From positions 14,609,821 through 14,673,820 of the forward strand of contig OW386291.2 of assembly GCA_936432065.2 (NCBI GenBank): a stretch of DNA of 64,000 nt, read 5' to 3'. The stretch's first letter is position 1; every line of letters begins with the position of its first letter. This stretch comes from Rutpela maculata. Lineage: Eukaryota; Arthropoda; Insecta; Coleoptera; Cerambycidae. Below the pieces are notes generated by a model. It was given only the letters and a program-made list of their open reading frames with translations. It did not search any database and had not been told where the DNA came from. This document shows positions 47,320 through 57,119 of the stretch, piece by piece. Both the position numbers and the translations under genes were made by a program.

Positions 47320-48150
47320 ATCTAAAAAATAAAATAACTCATAGTTATTTCTTTGATTTAACATCGGCTTTTGATTGTGTAAATTCAAACTTTTTGCAAC
47401 TGAAATTATCTTCCTTAGGAATAAGAGGTAACATATTAAATTGGATCATGTCTTATCTTGAAAACCGAAAAATATTGGTTTCTCTTGATTGCGTAACTTC
47501 TGATATATACAATATGGATATTGGAGTTGGACAAGGCTCAATAATAAGCCCATTACTGTTTCTATTGTTCATAAATGACCTACCTTCCTTCCTAACTCAG
47601 AGTGATGTCTTCATGTATGCTGATGACACATCTGTGGTCATTAATGCGAATAGCGTACAGGAACTTGAATCGAAGGCATACCTAATTTCTGATGAATTTA
47701 AAAATTGGTGTGATAAAAATTCACTAATAGTGAACAAAAATAAAACAGTGTTTCTTTACTTTTCTGCTTCAACACCAACTTTGTTACCTAATATTAGCCA
47801 TGTAGAGACAAGCAACAACACAAAGTTTTTAGGCATCGTCATAAACTCAACACTTGACTTCATCGGACATATAGAAAGCGTGTGCTCAAAATTAGCTAAA
47901 TGTACATTTGGAATTTTAAACCTTAAAAAAGAAGTTAACGAGACGGCCCTAATAACATGTTACTATTCTCTTGTATATTCAGTACTTAACTATAATATTA
48001 TCATATGGGGACAGGCAGTAGAAATTAATGGGGTCTTTGTTATGCAAAAGAGAATAATTCGGATTATCTTTAATTTACCCTATAGACATTCGTGTCGTGA
48101 CACTTTTAGAAACAAAAAAATCATGACACTACCTTGCATATACATCTTAG

Positions 48151-50009
48151 TTCAGGAATATTACGTTTTTATTCCGACAAAATTCATAAAGATTTGAAAA
48201 TTGGTGGGTATGTTGGGAATAGCATAAGGATTATTAAACCAAAAAGTTCTCATCCCTAAATAGTGTGCTTCATCCCCCAGGACGTCCTTTCTACCCCCAT
48301 TTTGAGTTTTTCTAGATTATCTCGGCAACGGTGTAATTTTCGACAAAAATACCTATATACAAAATTGTTTCTTGAAAAATTCTCTATCAAAAAGGTTTTT
48401 ACCACTTTTTTCCTAAAATTAATAATAACGTGGGAAATATGGCGCAAACATAAGGGTTGGTTCCGACTAGCACTGTCTACAGTACGATCTACCTTAAAGT
48501 TTAACGTTTAACGCTTAAAATAGCAGTAGGCACTAAAATTTATTTACAATTTTAATAAATATACAACTTCCACCCCCTCACCTCTATAAAAAGACCGTGT
48601 TGTACTTATTTCCACACCACCCTAGAGGTAAAGTACTTGGCGCGTTTTTTTTTAAGTGGTATCCCCTGTAGGCCTAATCCACTAATTATCAAATGTTAAT
48701 TATAAATCTTGGTCGTCTTCCACAGATTCAACATTCAAGCATGATTGTCCATGGCAATGATAACACATTGTAGAGCAACGCAAGCCTGCTCTTCTGCAAC
48801 TACACCTGTATTCGCACCCTAATTTACATGAACATGAAATAAGCGTTAAAACAGATTCGGGAGCTGGTTCTTTTATAGTCATTATTGGGATTAATATACC
48901 GCCAACTTTTTTCCACCCCCAATCGGTAGCTTTGAGCGTCACGTTTTTCCATGTTTGAATTTGGTGAAAAACTCGATAACAGTGTTGCCGAGCGGCAGCA
49001 GAAGTTGGTGGAAGTTTTGACAACATAACAGTGTTGCTGGCTTTACCAACTAGTCTGTTAAAAGACATAAATCTGTATTCAGACTTTTTTCTGCCGTTGT
49101 ATAAAGCTAAAATAAATCGCTCTTCCATGTTTGCAATTTCTTCATGAGTAGCTTCCTCATTGTTGAAAGTTTGTACAATATGTTGTAAATCACTTCTTTT
49201 ATTAAATACATTGATTGCATTCACTTTCCCTTTGGAAAAAAACGCCGAGGTTGTGTCACAACCGCTGATGGCATGTACAAATAAAATGGCGGATTTGCAA
49301 TTTTTTAAGAAAGTTGCAGATTGTAAATCTTGAGAACTGTAAATCCTTTTACAGGTATTACCCTGTTTTTCTTTTATTAAAAATTTAATGTCTTTGTCAG
49401 AGGGAGAAAGTGCAATAAGAAGGACTAGCAGGTCAATATCTTGCCCTACGACAACAGCTGTATCGCAATTCTTACATTTTTCTATAACAGTTTGTATTAT
49501 TAATAAATCGGCGTCATCCGCAGCAACGAACACATCTATAACCTTCAGTTCTAAACCTTTTCACTAGCTCTGTAATTAAACGTTCTTTGTTAAGAAAATT
49601 ACTTAGGAACTTCTGCTGAGTTTCAGAAACGACAGTATTATAGTAACATCGAACATTTCGGTGATGGTAAATAGATAACGAATTATATGACTTGCGCTAA
49701 TTACGGCCCTGATTTACCAACGTACTATTCGTTTGAGGAGAAATGGTCTAAAAACCTTTTTTGTAGAGAATTTCCTGTAGAACACTTTTGTACATAGGTA
49801 TTTTTGTCGTAAAATGCACCATTTCATGGATAATTTTAAAAAAGCGAAAATTGGGGTGAATACTATGTCGTAGGGGATGAAGCACACAATTTAGGGGTGG
49901 GAACTTTTCGGTTTATTATTACATATGCTGTCCTGATTATTTCCACCAATTTTCAAAACTTTATGAATTTTGTCGGATATATCGCAATTTAAACCGTAAT
50001 ATTACTGAA
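48151..50009. mobile_element. 1.86-kb TIR element encoding an XPG/FEN1-like nuclease
   Basis: Left terminus TTCAGGAATATTACG (48151), inverse CGTAATATTACTGAA ending at 50009. Longer inner TIR homology includes CGACAAAATTCATAAAG (48175 / inverse about 49977) and AAAAGTTC..ATCCCTAAAT (about 48243 / 49895). It sits in the LINE; excision in silico restores the LINE frame, with at most a TT duplication. It encodes the minus-strand ORF 48700-49533. The domain content is like that reported for XPG-nuclease-bearing Academ (AcademX) transposons; the assignment is inferred, and most of the expected long protein is missing. Confidence 0.8.
48700..49533 (-). CDS. XPG/FEN1-like nuclease with Cys-rich C-terminal domain (transposon protein fragment)
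   Basis: 277-aa open frame. Acidic motifs line up in order with FEN1/XPG metal ligands: AADDADLLIIQ (D6, D7, D9), VVVGQDIDLLVLL (D32, D34) and HAISGCDTTSAFF (D93, like the GCD of FEN1). A linker with a PPTSAAARQHCYRVFHQIQ segment and ATDWGWKK follows. Residues about 232-267 are a CXC-like zinc-binding domain, CSCKLGCEYRCSCRRAGLRC and more cysteines. A frame break at about 49545 separates it from an upstream open segment (KERLITELVKRF), so the true protein is longer and this copy is a 5'-deleted derivative. A related, more decayed protein is at 31770-32760. Expected role: nuclease subunit or domain of a DNA transposon. Confidence 0.7.
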   Translation of the reverse strand: MFVAADDADLLIIQTVIEKCKNCDTAVVVGQDIDLLVLLIALSPSDKDIKFLIKEKQGNTCKRIYSSQDLQSATFLKNCKSAILFVHAISGCDTTSAFFSKGKVNAINVFNKRSDLQHIVQTFNNEEATHEEIANMEERFILALYNGRKKSEYRFMSFNRLVGKASNTVMLSKLPPTSAAARQHCYRVFHQIQTWKNVTLKATDWGWKKVGGILIPIMTIKEPAPESVLTLISCSCKLGCEYRCSCRRAGLRCSTMCYHCHGQSCLNVESVEDDQDL

Positions 50010-50532
50010 TTATGTATAAATTACTTTGTTTTGTTTTTAACAACATCGGCAAATTTAGGCTCAATAAATCAGTACATGATTATAGAACTAGGAATGCTAA
50101 CGATATACACATCCACAACTACAGGCTTAGTAAATATAAAAAGTCCCCCTACTGTGCTGGTGCTCATCTATTCAACTTACTTCCTGATAGATTAAAATTT
50201 ATAAACACATACAGGTTATTTCAGACAGAACTAAAAAGTTATTTAATAGAAAACTGTTTTTATTCTGTTGACGAATTCTGCTCATCAATGACATAGACTG
50301 CACTCATATTTTATTTAGACTGACTATTTCAATGCATTAAGATTGTGTTTTTTTTTGTTATCTACAATTTATGTACGTCTGTTGTTTGTATATATTTTTC
50401 TGTTTGTCCTTTACATAAGTCTACTCTTTTTTTTAAATATTTTTCTAATTTACAGCTGACGAAACCTTTTCTGTGAAAACAGTTTTTTATGGTAAATAAA
50501 TGTTTCTATTCTATTCTATTCTATTCTATTCT

Positions 50533-50869
50533 ATTTATTCACCGCTTTTACAGAGATAAAGAAAAAATAAACAAAATTTACTATTCAAAATGATACAAAA
50601 TTACATATTATATTATGGTCTACTGTAGCACCACTATCATTACATTTTATTACTACTATTCTACTATATTAATGTATTAAAAGAAAATTTGTTGGACACC
50701 ATAAATACAGCTCAAAACAAACCACAAAGATGACATCATTATTTTTTGACACTTGACGACTTTACAGATTACGATGACAGAGACGACGCATGCTCATACA
50801 CAATATAATCATCTGAAAAATGTGAGATAAATTACATTTGTACTAAAATGCTCCAAAATAGACAATTAA
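50533..50869. other. No gene; remainder of the 45385-51003 element
   Basis: AT-rich, between the LINE tail and the right subterminal array. Confidence 0.4.
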
Positions 50870-51429
50870 TGGATATCCATTTTTAGATATCCAACGGATA
50901 AGCATAAAAATGTTTCCAATGGATGTCCTTTAAATGTCCATGTACACCCGGACCTCAAATGTACAAGAACTGGACATCCAATGGACATCGAGTGTTATTA
51001 GGGTTGGATAACTACCAATTAAAACTAAAATATTGGTTTAGATATGTGTACGACACTTTCATTATATGGTAACATGGCCATGAGGAACTGTAGAATTTCA
51101 AGGACTACCTAAACAACTTACGTCATAAGATCAAATTCATCATGGAAATAGAAACAGAGAGCAAACTTCCATTTCTGGACGTCCTCGTGTCTCGTGTTCA
51201 AGAAGGATAATGGAGGATTAGGACACATGGTATACAGAAAACCGACCAACACCGACAGACATAATTCTCACCACCACCCAGCACAAAAACAGGCCGTCGT
51301 TAACACACTAGTACATAGAGCAAAGCAAATTTACGAGGCAGAACATCTGCAAGAAGAATATCGGAAATATCGCACCCTAAAAACATCACTACAGAAAAAT
51401 GGATACAAACCGAAGGACATAGACAACGC

Positions 51430-51634
51430 AATAAAGAGACAAGAGACAAGAGACAAGGGACAAGAGACAAGAGACAAGAGACAAGAGACAAGAGACAAGA
51501 GACAAGAGACAAGAGACAAGAGACAAGAGACAAGAGACAAGAGACAAGAGACAAGAGACAAGAGACAAGAGACAAGAGACAAGAGACAAGAGACAAGAGA
51601 CAAGAGACAAGAGACAAGAGACAAGAGACAAGAT
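51430..51634 (+). repeat. 7-bp tandem repeat (GACAAGA)n, about 28 copies
   Basis: Near-perfect heptamer array with one variant (AGGGACA at about 51457). Because the unit has no stop and is not a multiple of three, it is open in several frames and reads RQETRDK repeatedly on the plus strand. It sits in the linker between the RT and GIY-YIG parts of the Penelope-like element. Confidence 0.95.
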
Positions 51635-52414
51635 ACAACCAGAACAGGAGAAGAAAAAGAATAAAAGAAATACATGGCAACAACTTACCTACCGCACATA
51701 CAAGGATGTACAGATAAAATCGGAAGAGTATTGGAGAAAAAGAACGTCAAATTAATATATAATGCGACACAGAAGGTGGCACAACATTTTCCCAGATACC
51801 AAAGTCTAGAAGAACTAGAAACACCAGAAGTATATAGCATTCCATGTTCCTGCAGACAAGTTTACATAGGACAGACCAAACGACGTATAAACACCCTCAG
51901 AGAAATTCTACAAAATCGGCAGTTGCCGAACATTCAGAAGAAACCGGCCATTTGATAAAATTCGACAAAACAAAGAAATTAGCCAACACCAAGAATTATT
52001 GGCCAAGAAGATACAGAGAAGCCACTGAAATAAATAAATATTCGAATAACTATAGGTTTCAGCGGGTGCAAATACATGAAAATACACCAGTCTGGTCCGC
52101 AGGCCAGACCACTTTTTTCTGTGTGGCTGTGTTATTAAACAAGTGTCCTTACCCTTTATTTGTAAATTGGCGACGTAAAGGTAGTGGATATGTCATGAAG
52201 AAATATATCAATCTCTTTAGGCTACTTCATCTAGCGTCATTTCACTAAATTTTTTTTAAATAATATTCTTTTTAGAACAGTTTTAGATGTAATTTATCAA
52301 CAAATAATAAAATAGCTGTAAAATAACACATTATTATTTAGTCATACTGGGCTTATAGTTGGCATCTAGATAATCTTACTTGTAACTCGACACTGAGTCT
52401 CTAATAAAAACAGA

Positions 52415-52760
52415 TTATCTGACACATATTCGACGAATAGGAATGAAGCAGTTTTGACCATCGTTACGTGTGTCCCATACCACAACAAGGACACCAGACA
52501 TGTGAGTTACCATAGTTTCATCTTCACCAAATTCGATCCAATGAAAACCACTGGACGTGGAAGTAATTAAGATGATAAAACTTACTGTTCGCAATAGCTT
52601 GTGTGTCAGCAGCTGATCCAAGATGACAACAGTATATCTGGTCAAGTTTGTCATCCACTCGATTAACAATATAAGCATCAGTACTAATTTTCGAATCAGC
52701 CAGTATTCTTATTGATGAGGCCACTGAATTCTGTTGCCATAATGGAGATCCTGGTATTGT
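52415..52760 (-). pseudogene. Proteasome subunit beta type-6 (beta-1)-like pseudogene
   Basis: Two minus-strand exon remnants. The upstream one (about 52760-52586) reads SIMATEFSG, then after a frameshift LADSKISTDAYIVNRVDDKL and YCCHLGSAADTQAIAN. This corresponds to the N-terminal TTIMA...GADSR...GAYIANRV...GSAADTQA region of beta-1. It ends at a good donor, ACA|GTAAGT (52585). The downstream one (about 52545-52415) reads GFHWIEFGEDE and, after a deletion, GVLVVVWDTRND and IPIRRICVR, matching the GFHSIEL...GWD...P.GG..VRQ part. The catalytic Thr is not conserved. A TACTTCCAC-family end (52551-52566) lies between the exons. Exon structure indicates an unprocessed duplicate rather than a retrocopy. 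Confidence 0.7.
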
Positions 52761-52844
52761 GTATAACATTTCTTCAACCCTTTCCATCCATAACAGTATA
52801 TCCACCAACAACAAGAGCAACTATTACAAGTAAAATTCAAAATT

Positions 52845-53201
52845 TTTAAAAACCCCCGATCAATGTATCTAATCGTACCAGTTTCATATGACCGAATCAA
52901 AATGAGGCCTAAATCATGTTCGGCTACCACAATTGTCTGCACATTTTCAATTTTACTTCAATCGGACAATTTCTAGAGAAGTTCAACATGGCGAATTCAA
53001 GATGGCGACCAAACATCAAAATCTAATATGGCCTATAACCTTCTCGACAAAATACTCTTTCAAATAAAAAAAACTGCATCAAAATCGGATCACCCGTTGA
53101 AGAGACATGAAGCCACAGACAGACAGAGAGACAACAAACATACAAACATACGCGTCAAACTTATAACACCTCTCTTTTGGGGTCGGGGGTTAAAAAAATA
53201 G
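52845..53201. repeat. MITE-like repeat with TTTTTAACCCCCGA ends
   Basis: Left TTTTTAAAAACCCCCGATC (52847) and right GGGGTCGGGGGTTAAAAA (53180-53197) are inverted. The inside has CAAGATGGCGACC, a CAAAATCGGATCACCCGTTG block and a GACAGACAGA run. Non-coding. Confidence 0.75.
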
Positions 53202-53328
53202 AATTAACTTCAGGCATCATAACTACAAAGTTCGTAGTATGTGTATTTTCACGTGCTTTTATTATTTTAAAAATTGGTTAAATTATTAAAACATTTAAGT
53301 AATTTCAGTTTTTTATGAACATTAGGTA

Positions 53329-56206
53329 GGGTCAGTTGTTCAACAGTGAACCAAGCAGGAACAGTGAACCACACCATCTATCTAGCAAATTTTAAACATT
53401 ACGCTTCCAGCGACACCTGTACTAAGATACTAATACTAACCTTACATCACGTGTTAGTTTAGCAACGGATAACGAAGAAGTTAGTCGATTGGCAGACCGT
53501 TAAGTGATTTGTGTCTCCGAAAGTAAAAATCAAATCGTAAGTTTAACGTTTTAAAATATCTTTGTTTTTGTAGAAGTTGATAATATTTTTGATTTGCTGT
53601 TATTCTTGGTTAATGCTTCATGGTTTTAGGTATTAAAATGAAATGTTTTGTTATGCAGTTTTGTTCCATAATTTATTTTTTGTAAAATTGCTAGGGCGTA
53701 CACACTGAACCATTTACAGCTGTTCAACAGTGAACCACTGGTTCACTGTGTACCTAGAGGCAGATACATTGAACCATCTATTAATTTCGTATTTTTTATG
53801 TATTAAAGGATGGCGCGTTTAAAGAAGCCAATGAGAAAAATAGGCAGTCATACAGCAGAGGTAATGGGAGCTGCCTTGGATCTCGTATCTCAAGGAATGA
53901 GCATAAGGAAGGCCGCGAAAGAAAAAAACTTACCTTATCCAACACTAAGACGCTACGTTACTAAGAAGCGAACTGATGAGAACATTTCATTAGTACCTAA
54001 CTACGAAGTGAACAGGATATTTACACAGCTGCAAGAAGATATTCTTAAAGAATATTTAAAGAGATGTGCTCTCATGTTTTACGGGCTGACGACAAAAGAT
54101 ACAAGAAAAGTGGCATATGATATGGCCATCATTAACAATATTAGAATACCAGAATCCTGGAAACGAGAAGAATTAGCTGGTAAAGAATGGCTACGCTCCT
54201 TTAGGCAAAGACACACCGATCTCTCCTTAAGGAAACCTGAACCTTGCAGCCTAGCTCGTGCTACATCGTTTAACAAAGAAAATGTAAAGACCTTTTTCAA
54301 TAACCTAGAAAACTCCATACGTCGAAATCCTTCATTTGCAGATGGGACTCGTATCTTTAATCTAGATGAGACTGCTACAACTACGGTACAAAAACCGCAA
54401 AAGGTCATTGCACCTATGGGTAGAAAATGCGTGGGTAAGGTAACAAGTGGGGAAAAAGGAACATTGGTAACTACCTGTTGCATAATTGGTGCTGCTGGTA
54501 TAGCTTTACCACCTGCTATAATTTTTCCCAGAAAGAACTTTAAAAATCACATGTTAAAAGGGGCCCCACCTGGATCTTTAGGGTTAGCGACGCAAACCGG
54601 TTGGATGAATAGTGAGCTTTTCATAGAAGTAATGAAACACTTTATCAAGCACAGCAACAGCTCTACTGAAAATCCCTCACTTCTAATTTTCGACAACCAT
54701 GAGTCGCATCTTTCATTACCAGCTTTAAATTTGGCAAAAGATTCTGGCGTAACAATACTTACGTTACACCCGCATACATCTGCAAAACTTCAGCCACTTG
54801 ATGTGGGGGTGTTAGGGCCTTTTAAATCATGTTATAACAGTGCAGTGGATTCTTGGCTTCTAAGGAACCCGGGTAAGCCTATAACTATTTATGATTTGGC
54901 TGAATGTATTGGAATTGCCTATAGTCGTGCCATGACCCCAATTAACATTATGAGTGCTTTTAAAGCATGTGGTATTTTCCCCTATGATCGAAATATTTTT
55001 TCTGATATAGATTATTTACCAAGTGAGGTTACTAATCGACCCTCTCCTGTGCCACTAGCTACAAATATAGTAGTACCAGGCATAAATGCAGATGCGGAAC
55101 CCTCCAATATTGACAATGAAATCGAAATAAAATTAGGTTCCTCCTCAGAACAACCGGACTTTGTACCACCAGAAGCTTTTAGACCCCCGCTGCGGGCAGG
55201 ACCTCGAAAAAATGTAAGGAAGCCTAGAAAAACTGGCAAAAGCATGATTGCGACTGATACCCCTGAAATGAGTATGATCGAAGAAGAAAAAAATGCATCT
55301 AAACGCAAGAAAGAACTGGCTAAAACGAAAAGTGTCAAGCGCAAAGTTTTTCAGGAGGAAGATAGTGACGTAGAGTCAACATGCAGTTTCTCTAGTCATT
55401 CTACTGATGGTGGATTTTGGATTGAGGAATATGATGTTGCTGATTATCCTATTATACTTAGTCGTGATTCGTTTGAACCATTAATTCGAAGACCTGCAGA
55501 AGGAGAATACGTCCTAGTTGAATTCGCGACCAAAAAACAAGTTGTGTATTACGTAGGAAAAGTTGTGGAATGTAAAAATGAGTTAGAAGAATATCATATT
55601 AGTTTTCTGAGGATTAAATCTAAAGATATTGAGCAGTTCTATATGCCACTAACACAAGATATGTCTTTTGTCAAAGAAGAAGATATAAAATATATTCTTC
55701 CAAAACCTCAATTAAATGGTGGCACATTGAGACAGCAATCTTTTTGTAAATTTGATGTGTCATTTAGCGCATTGAATATGCGTTAAGTATATACGTTCAG
55801 TTTTAATTAATATTTCTAGGATCAATTACCACAACCAGTAGAGTAATATATTTTTTTAAAGATAAGATTTAAGTTATGTATTTTGACCATTTTCTAATAA
55901 ACATTGTTTATTTTTTAATAAAACGGTTATTTATTATCCACTCTTGACTAAGGCCTAGGCTGGTTCACTGTGTATACAGCAATGGTTCACTGTGTGACAA
56001 CCATGTCTCACAGTGAACCAACATGCATTTTTTTTAAAAACGCTTATATCTCAGAAAATTTTTATTTTTTATAAATACAATGGCACATACAAGTGAAGAT
56101 TATAAGTTACACTTCACAGCTGAGGTAAGTTCATATACTTATCTTTCCTAGGAAGGCCACACTTCTCGTCAGAAGAAAAGGTGGTTCACTGTTGAACAAC
56201 TGACCC
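53329..56206 (+). mobile_element. Intact-looking pogo-family DNA transposon
   Basis: 25-bp perfect TIRs starting GGGTCAGTTGTTCAACAGTG (53329-53353, 56182-56206), flanked by TA on both sides (53327-53328, 56207-56208). Subterminal regions carry extra copies of the TTCACTGT motif (for example about 53360-53395, 53703-53752, 55963-56022), likely transposase-binding sites. The only gene is the 658-aa transposase. AATAAA occurs at about 55897 and 55918. Length, clean TIRs and an unbroken ORF make this the best candidate for an active element in the window. Confidence 0.93.
53810..55786 (+). CDS. Pogo-type transposase (DD35D), 658 aa
   Basis: Cut-and-paste transposase of the Tc1/mariner superfamily, pogo lineage. 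Start ATG at 53810 is the first in frame (AAAGGATGGCG). Residues about 10-55 are a psq-type HTH (RKAAKEKNLPYPTLRRYV). About 75-165 form a CENP-B-like second DNA-binding domain (KEWLRSFRQRHTDLSLRKPE). About 175-390 form the DDE_1 catalytic core with D186 (FNLDET), D295 (LIFDNHESH) and D331 (LQPLDVGVLGPFK), i.e. DD35D. The C-terminal about 250 residues are acidic/basic and low complexity (RKNVRKPRKTGKS), ending in a conserved-looking segment with RPAEGEYVLVEF. No stops or frameshifts. It is the only gene of the element and acts on the flanking TIRs. Confidence 0.95.
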   Translation: MARLKKPMRKIGSHTAEVMGAALDLVSQGMSIRKAAKEKNLPYPTLRRYVTKKRTDENISLVPNYEVNRIFTQLQEDILKEYLKRCALMFYGLTTKDTRKVAYDMAIINNIRIPESWKREELAGKEWLRSFRQRHTDLSLRKPEPCSLARATSFNKENVKTFFNNLENSIRRNPSFADGTRIFNLDETATTTVQKPQKVIAPMGRKCVGKVTSGEKGTLVTTCCIIGAAGIALPPAIIFPRKNFKNHMLKGAPPGSLGLATQTGWMNSELFIEVMKHFIKHSNSSTENPSLLIFDNHESHLSLPALNLAKDSGVTILTLHPHTSAKLQPLDVGVLGPFKSCYNSAVDSWLLRNPGKPITIYDLAECIGIAYSRAMTPINIMSAFKACGIFPYDRNIFSDIDYLPSEVTNRPSPVPLATNIVVPGINADAEPSNIDNEIEIKLGSSSEQPDFVPPEAFRPPLRAGPRKNVRKPRKTGKSMIATDTPEMSMIEEEKNASKRKKELAKTKSVKRKVFQEEDSDVESTCSFSSHSTDGGFWIEEYDVADYPIILSRDSFEPLIRRPAEGEYVLVEFATKKQVVYYVGKVVECKNELEEYHISFLRIKSKDIEQFYMPLTQDMSFVKEEDIKYILPKPQLNGGTLRQQSFCKFDVSFSALNMR

Positions 56207-56208
56207 TA

Positions 56209-57119
56209 CACAAGAATTTAATTTTTAAAATCTGGTGTACGTGTTTAAATTGGGTTGACAATGTTAATAATATTTTATTGAAGTGCGCTATAAAAGATGC
56301 TGATGTGCAATTTTCTTTTCAAATCATATTTTATAATATTCAGTAATCGGTGAGACAAGATAACAAATAAGCTGTGACATCCTTGAAAGGCTTGCACTAA
56401 AACTTCCTAAAATGTAAAAGCTTTAAGTGGTTTTTAAACTCTTGTTCTGAAATATGCCACATAGAATTATATTTTTCAGCCCATTCGCATCCTCAAGGAA
56501 ATGTAGGCGTTGTAATATTTTACAACTTTAAAATTGCGCTTATTATATTTTGTAGGTAACAGAACCGTATTCTGTCATAATCGATTAGTATATGAAATTT
56601 ATTATATCGGAATAACAATTAATATATAATGGATTACGTAATTATTCAATATAGAGAGTGTTTCGAAATAACGTACCAAAATTCTTTATTTTACGCCTCT
56701 GACTTGAGATGGGACCGATAAAAAATATTCCGGAGATGTAAGATCAGAAGATCTTACGGAATGTGACCATTGTTTCTGGTATTGTGGGAATGTATATTGA
56801 TTTAAGTTCATTTTAACAAACAAGACATTCATAAATATACACAGAGGGCAAACTTATTTTTAAATCCTTAAATATTCCCCTAACATCTTCTTTAAAATCC
56901 ATAAAACACATAGATCTAATGGTATGACGCTGTATAGAAAATACTTGACCAGTATGTGCCGGGTGAACCCAAGTGATGATTGCATAACTGATTACCTAAT
57001 GAAAAAGACTGAAATAGGCTGTTTTTACTACTTGCATAGGTACGACATGTACAAGATTTCTTATTAAGTATAAAATCTTGTTAAGTTTTTTAACCATAAA
57101 ATCTATTTGGTGTTCCCAT
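56209..57119. other. No gene recognised
   Basis: AT-rich spacer between the pogo element and a minus-strand LINE; no open frame of note. Confidence 0.4.

Larger units (their letters stand above)
47340..50532 (+). pseudogene. LINE ORF2 fragment (Jockey/I-like), interrupted
   Basis: RT from SYFFDLTSAFDCVN (motif A, 47340) through GVGQGSIISPLLFLLFINDLP (motif B region) and MYADDTSVV (motif C, about 47608) to the thumb. The frame stops at the inserted element 48151-50009. Joining position 48150 to 50010 gives an uninterrupted ILVMYKLLCFVFNNIG, followed by HDYRTRNANDIHIHNYR and the C-terminus at 50294. The 3' end is a (CTATT)n tail at 50507-50532. It is 5' truncated. Apart from the insertion the frame is open, so it is fairly young. 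Confidence 0.85.
45385..51003. mobile_element. 5.6-kb TIR element with TGGACATCC subterminal arrays
   Basis: TIRs CCCTAATAACAC (45385) and inverse GTGTTATTAGGG (ending 51003). The flanking target is TT duplicated (45383-45384, 51004-51005), and removing element plus one TT restores the Penelope reading frame. Both ends carry many copies of TGGACATCC or GGATATCC (45395-45610 and 50870-51000). Inside are the tandem array at 46010, minus-strand exon-like pieces and a LINE. I cannot assign a superfamily. Confidence 0.8.
45290..52110 (+). mobile_element. Penelope-like element (RT + GIY-YIG), split by a TIR element
   Basis: Left piece 45290-45384 reads GAAMGSPLSPVLANLFMEAF, the Penelope RT motif B' region. 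The right piece resumes at 51004 and, joined in frame, gives WFRYVYDTFIIW, in which the first Asp of the YVDD catalytic pair is Tyr. KLPFLDVLVSR follows, as in Penelope RTs. After a (GACAAGA)n expansion the C-terminal part encodes a GIY-YIG endonuclease: IPCSCRQVYIGQTKRRINT at about 51838, continued in another frame by AEHSEETGHLIKFD. Stops and frameshifts show it is dead. The 5' half of the RT is absent. Confidence 0.85.

Noticed and set aside
50455..50470. Second hammerhead (CTGACGAAACC) near the LINE end
   Set aside because: No stem II between CTGACGA and GAAA and no stem I; does not satisfy the motif.
51300..51683. Minus-strand frames of repeated SLVSCLL, resembling a membrane protein
   Set aside because: Artefact of translating the GACAAGA heptamer array in the antisense direction.
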